The notes beneath the pieces are model-generated. The model was not told the origin of the DNA. It searched no databases and was given only the letters and a program-made list of their open reading frames with translations. A DNA stretch of 9,333 bases, from contig JBFIPX010000127.1 in the NCBI GenBank assembly GCA_041609895.1, forward strand, positions 1 to 9,333, in the 5' to 3' direction. This document shows positions 6,298 through 9,333 of the stretch, one piece after another. How positions within the stretch are numbered: position 1 is the first letter of the stretch; each line of letters opens with the position of its first letter. The translations under genes were made by a program, and so were the position numbers. Origin of the DNA: JAHHLP01 sp041609895. Lineage in GTDB: Bacteria; Bacteroidota; Rhodothermia; Rhodothermales; JABDKH01.

Positions 6298-7482
6298 ATG
6301 AAACTCCACGAATATCAGGCCAAGCAAATTCTCGCCTCGGCAGGAGTGAGCACGCAACCGGGAGTGGTTGCAGAGACAGTAGAAGAGGCAGTTGAGGCAG
6401 CCCGCCAACTACACGAGCAGAATGGAAGCGAGCTCTTTGTGGTCAAGGCTCAAATCCACGCCGGCGGCCGCGGCAAGGGAGGTGGCGTCAAATTGGCCAA
6501 GGGAGTTGAAGGCGTCGGCGAGAAGGCCGACGGGATTCTGGGGATGATGCTTCAGACACATCAGACAGGACCGGGAGGGCAGAAGGTACGGAAGGTCCTT
6601 ATCGCAGACGCAGTTGACATCGAGAGGGAATACTACGTCGGTGTAACGCTCGATCGGCAGACGAACATGAACGTGATCATGGTGTCCACCGAAGGTGGTG
6701 TCGAGATCGAAAAGGTCGCCGAGGAGACGCCGGAGAAGATTCTTAAGGAGTATGTCGACCCGGCGCTTGGACTCCGATCATTCCAGGCTCGGAAACTCGC
6801 GTTCGGCCTCGGCTTTGAGGGCGCCGCACTTAAGCAAGCTGCCAAATTCATCACCTTATTATACAAGGCGTTTGTCGACAACGATTGCACCCTGGCCGAA
6901 ATCAATCCGCTTGTCCTCACGAAACAGGGTGACGTGCAAGCCATTGATGCAAAGATATCAATTGACGACAACGCTCTTTTCCGTCATGGTGAGCTGACGG
7001 CCCTCCGTGACATTCACGAGGAAGATCCCCTGGAGGTCGAAGCCAGCGAGTACGGGTTGAACTATGTCAAGCTCGATGGAAATGTCGGCTGCATGGTCAA
7101 TGGCGCCGGCCTCGCGATGGCGACCATGGACATCATCAAGCTGGCCGGTGGCGAGCCTGCCAATTTCCTCGACGTGGGTGGCGGCGCCAGCGCCGAGACT
7201 GTCGAGGCGGGATTTCGGATCATACTAAAAGACCAGAGCGTCAAGGCGATCCTTGTGAACATCTTTGGCGGGATCGTCCGTTGCGATCGCGTTGCCAACG
7301 GAGTCGTTGAGGCTGCCAACAACGTCAAGATTGCGGTACCGCTGATAGTGCGCTTGCAGGGTACGAATGCGGAGGAAGGGCAGCGGATACTTCAGGAGAG
7401 TGGTCTCAAGATTAAAACCGCTATTCTATTCCGGGAGGCAGCCGACAAGGTTAACGCAGCGCTTGAGGAGCTGGCAGTGTGA
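6298..7482 (+). CDS. sucC: Succinyl-CoA synthetase (succinate-CoA ligase) beta subunit
   Basis: This is the beta subunit of succinyl-CoA synthetase, a TCA-cycle enzyme that converts succinyl-CoA to succinate with formation of ATP or GTP. Its 394 residues are close to the usual length of about 388. It opens with MKLHEYQAKQILASAGV, followed by the ATP-grasp nucleotide-binding part with VVKAQIHAGGRGKGGGVKL (48-66). EINPLVL (201-207) belongs to the metal-nucleotide site. The C-terminal ligase domain shows VNGAGLAMATMD (267-278), NFLDVGGGA (289-297), NIFGGIVRCD (321-330) and VRLQGTNAEEG (351-361). All family landmarks are intact. The alpha subunit gene sucD is not in the window, so the two subunits are encoded apart or sucD lies elsewhere. 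Its stop overlaps the start of the next gene by 4 bp. Nucleotide preference (ADP or GDP) is not decided here. Confidence 0.97.
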   Translation: MKLHEYQAKQILASAGVSTQPGVVAETVEEAVEAARQLHEQNGSELFVVKAQIHAGGRGKGGGVKLAKGVEGVGEKADGILGMMLQTHQTGPGGQKVRKVLIADAVDIEREYYVGVTLDRQTNMNVIMVSTEGGVEIEKVAEETPEKILKEYVDPALGLRSFQARKLAFGLGFEGAALKQAAKFITLLYKAFVDNDCTLAEINPLVLTKQGDVQAIDAKISIDDNALFRHGELTALRDIHEEDPLEVEASEYGLNYVKLDGNVGCMVNGAGLAMATMDIIKLAGGEPANFLDVGGGASAETVEAGFRIILKDQSVKAILVNIFGGIVRCDRVANGVVEAANNVKIAVPLIVRLQGTNAEEGQRILQESGLKIKTAILFREAADKVNAALEELAV

Positions 7483-8567
7483 GCCGGGAAAACGCGCCGC
7501 AGTCGAGCGTAAGCGGGGCGGGTCGGCGGAGCGGCGAGTCCCAGGGAAACGGCATCACCCTCGACGCCGTCACGAAATCCTTTGGTGAAGTTGTGGCGGT
7601 CGACTCAGTAACGCTCGCCGTGGCTGAAGGTGAGTTCTTTTCGCTTCTCGGGCCGAGCGGCTGCGGAAAGACAACGTTGCTTCGAATAGTCGCTGGATTC
7701 GAGGAACCGGATTCCGGGCGTGTCGTGATTCATGGTCGTGACGTCACCGCATCCTCACCGAGGAAGCGCCCTACGGCAATGGTCTTTCAAAATTATGCGC
7801 TGTTTCCGACTATGACGATCAGCGCGAACGTCGAGTATGGGTTGCGGGTGCGCCGGATTCCACGGGCGGAGCGAAAGTCGCGCATGCGGAAGGCACTGGA
7901 ACGCGTGGGGCTGCAGGCACTTGAGGATCGCCCGGTAGACCAGCTTTCGGGAGGCCAGCAGCAACGTGTCGCAGTTGCAAGAGCGATCGCGGTGGAGCCA
8001 GAGGTACTGCTCTTTGATGAGCCTCTATCGAACCTTGACGTAACACTCAGGGAAAAGACCCGTGCGGAGCTGAAAGAGATTCAGAATCGCCTCGGCATTA
8101 CAAGTATTTACGTTACCCACGACCAGGAAGAAGCACTGGCGCTGTCTGATCGGATTGGTGTGATGAATCACGGTCGACTCCTCGCCGTCGGTACGCCTCG
8201 CGATCTCTACGAACAGCCGGCATCTGCTTTCGTAGCCGGCTTTCTCGGTGGCGCCAACCTGATTGCAGACCCTGAGGCGGTGTACCGTCTTACTGGTGAA
8301 GAGGATCGGCATGGAGAAGTGCTTGCCGTGCGCCCGGAACACCTTGTGCCGGCCGCCGACGAGTCAGGACTTCGAGTCACAATTGACAGTAGTCAGTATC
8401 TTGGCTCGAGCATTGAATATGCGGTCAGCGCCGGACGCACCCGTCTCCGTTTGCGGCTCTCGCCCGATGCCGGTGTCGAGACCTTCACCGCTCTGCGCGC
8501 TTCCAAGTGGAAGTGGGTTGATGACGATCTTGACGACGAGTCGGTACCGCGACGGCCTCCAACTTGA
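7479..8567 (+). CDS. ABC transporter ATP-binding protein, PotA/FbpC type
   Basis: This 362-residue cytoplasmic ATPase powers an import-type ABC transporter of the spermidine/putrescine, iron(III) or related class. After a polar, probably disordered leader (1-25) come Walker A GPSGCGKT (58-65), the Q-loop in QNYALFP (from Q104), the signature LSGGQQQR (156-163), Walker B EVLLFDEP (175-182), the D-loop SNLD (184-187) and the switch histidine H214. The C-terminal 275-345 has the look of a TOBE regulatory domain (GEVLAVRPEHLVPA). The last 20 residues are acidic and then Pro/Arg-rich. The start is a GTG overlapping the sucC stop (GTGA), with GAGGAG at 7465-7470 as a well-spaced ribosome binding site; no other plausible start precedes the domain. 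No permease or substrate-binding protein gene is adjacent, so the substrate cannot be named. Confidence 0.93.
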   Translation: MSRENAPQSSVSGAGRRSGESQGNGITLDAVTKSFGEVVAVDSVTLAVAEGEFFSLLGPSGCGKTTLLRIVAGFEEPDSGRVVIHGRDVTASSPRKRPTAMVFQNYALFPTMTISANVEYGLRVRRIPRAERKSRMRKALERVGLQALEDRPVDQLSGGQQQRVAVARAIAVEPEVLLFDEPLSNLDVTLREKTRAELKEIQNRLGITSIYVTHDQEEALALSDRIGVMNHGRLLAVGTPRDLYEQPASAFVAGFLGGANLIADPEAVYRLTGEEDRHGEVLAVRPEHLVPAADESGLRVTIDSSQYLGSSIEYAVSAGRTRLRLRLSPDAGVETFTALRASKWKWVDDDLDDESVPRRPPT

Positions 8568-8588
8568 GAAAACGAGTCGAATGGAACA

Positions 8589-9005
8589 ATGAAGTTTGAG
8601 GGTGCCACCGAAAAAGTTGAGATTCGAGAGGGTCTCGAGGGATTGACGCCCGCTCGCATTGCGACGCTTTATCGGCGTGCTCCGCTGGTCCGATCCATCT
8701 ACAGCGCCGATCAAATTTGGGAGATGTATGAGCGCTCCACGCACGTGTATGCCGCGTGGCAGAACGATCACCTTGTCGGTATCGCTCGCGTCCTGTCGGA
8801 CGGCGTCCTTCAAAGTTATCTGTGTGACCTCGCCGTGGAACCGGATGTACAGCGGTCGGGTGTAGGAAAAGCGCTATTGAATCGAATTATGGATGCCTGT
8901 CGCGGGACCGAACTCATCCTCCGAGACTCCACCCTGTCCGCGTCGTTCTACGAGTACCTTGGATTCAAGCGTGTGGATAACGCTTGGCTGATCAACATCA
9001 AATAG
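8589..9005 (+). CDS. GNAT family N-acetyltransferase
   Basis: This is a small, single-domain acetyltransferase of 138 residues that would transfer an acetyl group from acetyl-CoA to an amine; the acceptor is unknown. The acetyl-CoA binding motif A is clear: the beta strand LCDLAVEPD and then QRSGVGKALL (88-97), matching the Q/RxxGxG/A signature. The terminal FYEYLGFKRVD (120-130) supplies the usual motif-B tyrosine and beta strand. It fits the short GNAT type. It starts 21 bp after the stop of the ABC ATPase gene on the same strand, with only a weak purine-rich stretch before the ATG, so co-transcription with sucC and the ATPase is likely but unproven. Its stop lies 7 bp from that of the convergent lptD. 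Confidence 0.92.
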   Translation: MKFEGATEKVEIREGLEGLTPARIATLYRRAPLVRSIYSADQIWEMYERSTHVYAAWQNDHLVGIARVLSDGVLQSYLCDLAVEPDVQRSGVGKALLNRIMDACRGTELILRDSTLSASFYEYLGFKRVDNAWLINIK

Positions 9006-9015
9006 GCGAAGCCTA
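9003..9015. terminator. Minimal hairpin containing both convergent stop codons
   Basis: TAGGC and GCCTA form a perfect 5-bp stem around GAA. The left TAG is the GNAT stop and the right CTA is the lptD stop read on the minus strand; the 7-bp gap between the genes is exactly GCGAAGC. On the minus strand the stem is followed by TTTGATG, a poor T-tract, so a weak terminator role is possible for lptD only. Confidence 0.3.
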
Positions 9016-9333
9016 GAAGCCGGTGACACTTCCCAGTCTTCCCCTGATGTCGGACCTCGGCTGACGTATTCGGAGCAGCTCGGCGAGATGTCCGCTCTTA
9101 ACGTGCAGATCAAAGCCGTAGCTCTGGAAGTCGCCGAACGGAATCCAATTGATCGACATCTGCCAGCATTCAAAGTCGCGGTAAAGCGCCAAGCTCGTCG
9201 TCACGAGCTCCTTGCGTTCGAAGTCGTAACCCGTCCGAGCCGACACTTTCCAGTTTGGCGTCAGGTTGAAGTCAACATTTGTGTTCATTATCGCCCTGCG
9301 TGTTGACCGGGTTCCGGTCTTTGTAAGACCGTA
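9013..9333 (-). CDS. lptD: LPS-assembly protein LptD, C-terminal fragment (runs off the window)
   Basis: The frame is open from the right edge to the TAG at 9013-9015, giving the last 106 residues of a larger outer-membrane protein. The pattern fits the C-terminal barrel strands of LptD (OstA/Imp) as found in Bacteroidota and Chlorobiota: TRRAIMNTNVDFNLTPNWKVSA, SGYDFERKE-like TGYDFERKELVTTSLALYRD, CWQMSINWIPFGDFQSYGFDLHVKS, with alternating hydrophobic residues and aromatic girdles, and a short Arg-rich tail. LptD is the translocon that inserts LPS into the outer leaflet. The signal peptide and periplasmic domain lie outside. It is convergent with the GNAT gene. I infer identity from remembered family features, not a search; another beta-barrel protein is the alternative. 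Confidence 0.8.
   Translation of the reverse strand, partial: YGLTKTGTRSTRRAIMNTNVDFNLTPNWKVSARTGYDFERKELVTTSLALYRDFECWQMSINWIPFGDFQSYGFDLHVKSGHLAELLRIRQPRSDIRGRLGSVTGF

Noticed and set aside
7479..8567. ABC ATPase as the LptB partner of the permease
   Set aside because: It has the C-terminal TOBE-like extension and the residue pattern of PotA/FbpC-type importers, and is about 120 residues longer than LptB.

Overview
The window holds the interior and edges of an ordinary bacterial chromosome: nine protein-coding genes, two cut by the window ends, tightly packed, with no mobile element, CRISPR array, rRNA or tRNA that I can see. The base composition looks moderately GC-rich by eye. Several points suggest the Bacteroidota/Rhodothermota side of the tree, as an inference rather than a proof. 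There is a DUF3467 protein of the type common in Bacteroidota/Chlorobiota. The LptD C-terminus ends in the short style seen in that group. An LptF/LptG permease is present, so the cell has an LPS-type outer membrane. Several starts (lon, the histidine kinase, the permease) lack a clear Shine-Dalgarno sequence.

Layout. Positions 1-1366 (minus) are the N-terminal half of Lon protease. Positions 1367-1524 are a non-coding stretch that can fold into a compact three-way junction and also carries a perfect 13-bp palindrome. Positions 1525-3066 (minus) encode a soluble hybrid histidine kinase (PAS-like, HisKA, HATPase, receiver). An 86-bp divergent intergenic region separates it from a plus-strand pair at 3153-4899: a PLP-dependent cystathionine beta-synthase family enzyme with a C-terminal CBS-domain pair, and 1 bp later a DUF3467 protein. 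After a 188-bp non-coding gap comes a minus-strand LptF/LptG permease (5088-6176). A second divergent promoter region (6177-6297) precedes a plus-strand run: sucC, an orphan ABC transporter ATPase whose GTG start overlaps the sucC stop, and a small GNAT acetyltransferase. The window closes with the C-terminal end of LptD on the minus strand, convergent with the GNAT gene.

How the genes fit together. The two Lpt genes serve LPS export: a permease in the inner membrane and a translocon in the outer membrane. They flank, but are not co-directional with, the central-metabolism gene sucC. Lon and the hybrid kinase are stress and signalling functions. The sucC/ABC/GNAT order is compatible with one transcript but has no obvious shared pathway. 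I found no convincing undescribed multi-gene system. The most interesting observations are non-coding: the three-way-junction element upstream of lon, an inverted repeat just upstream of sucC, and a minimal hairpin that contains both stop codons of the convergent GNAT/lptD pair.
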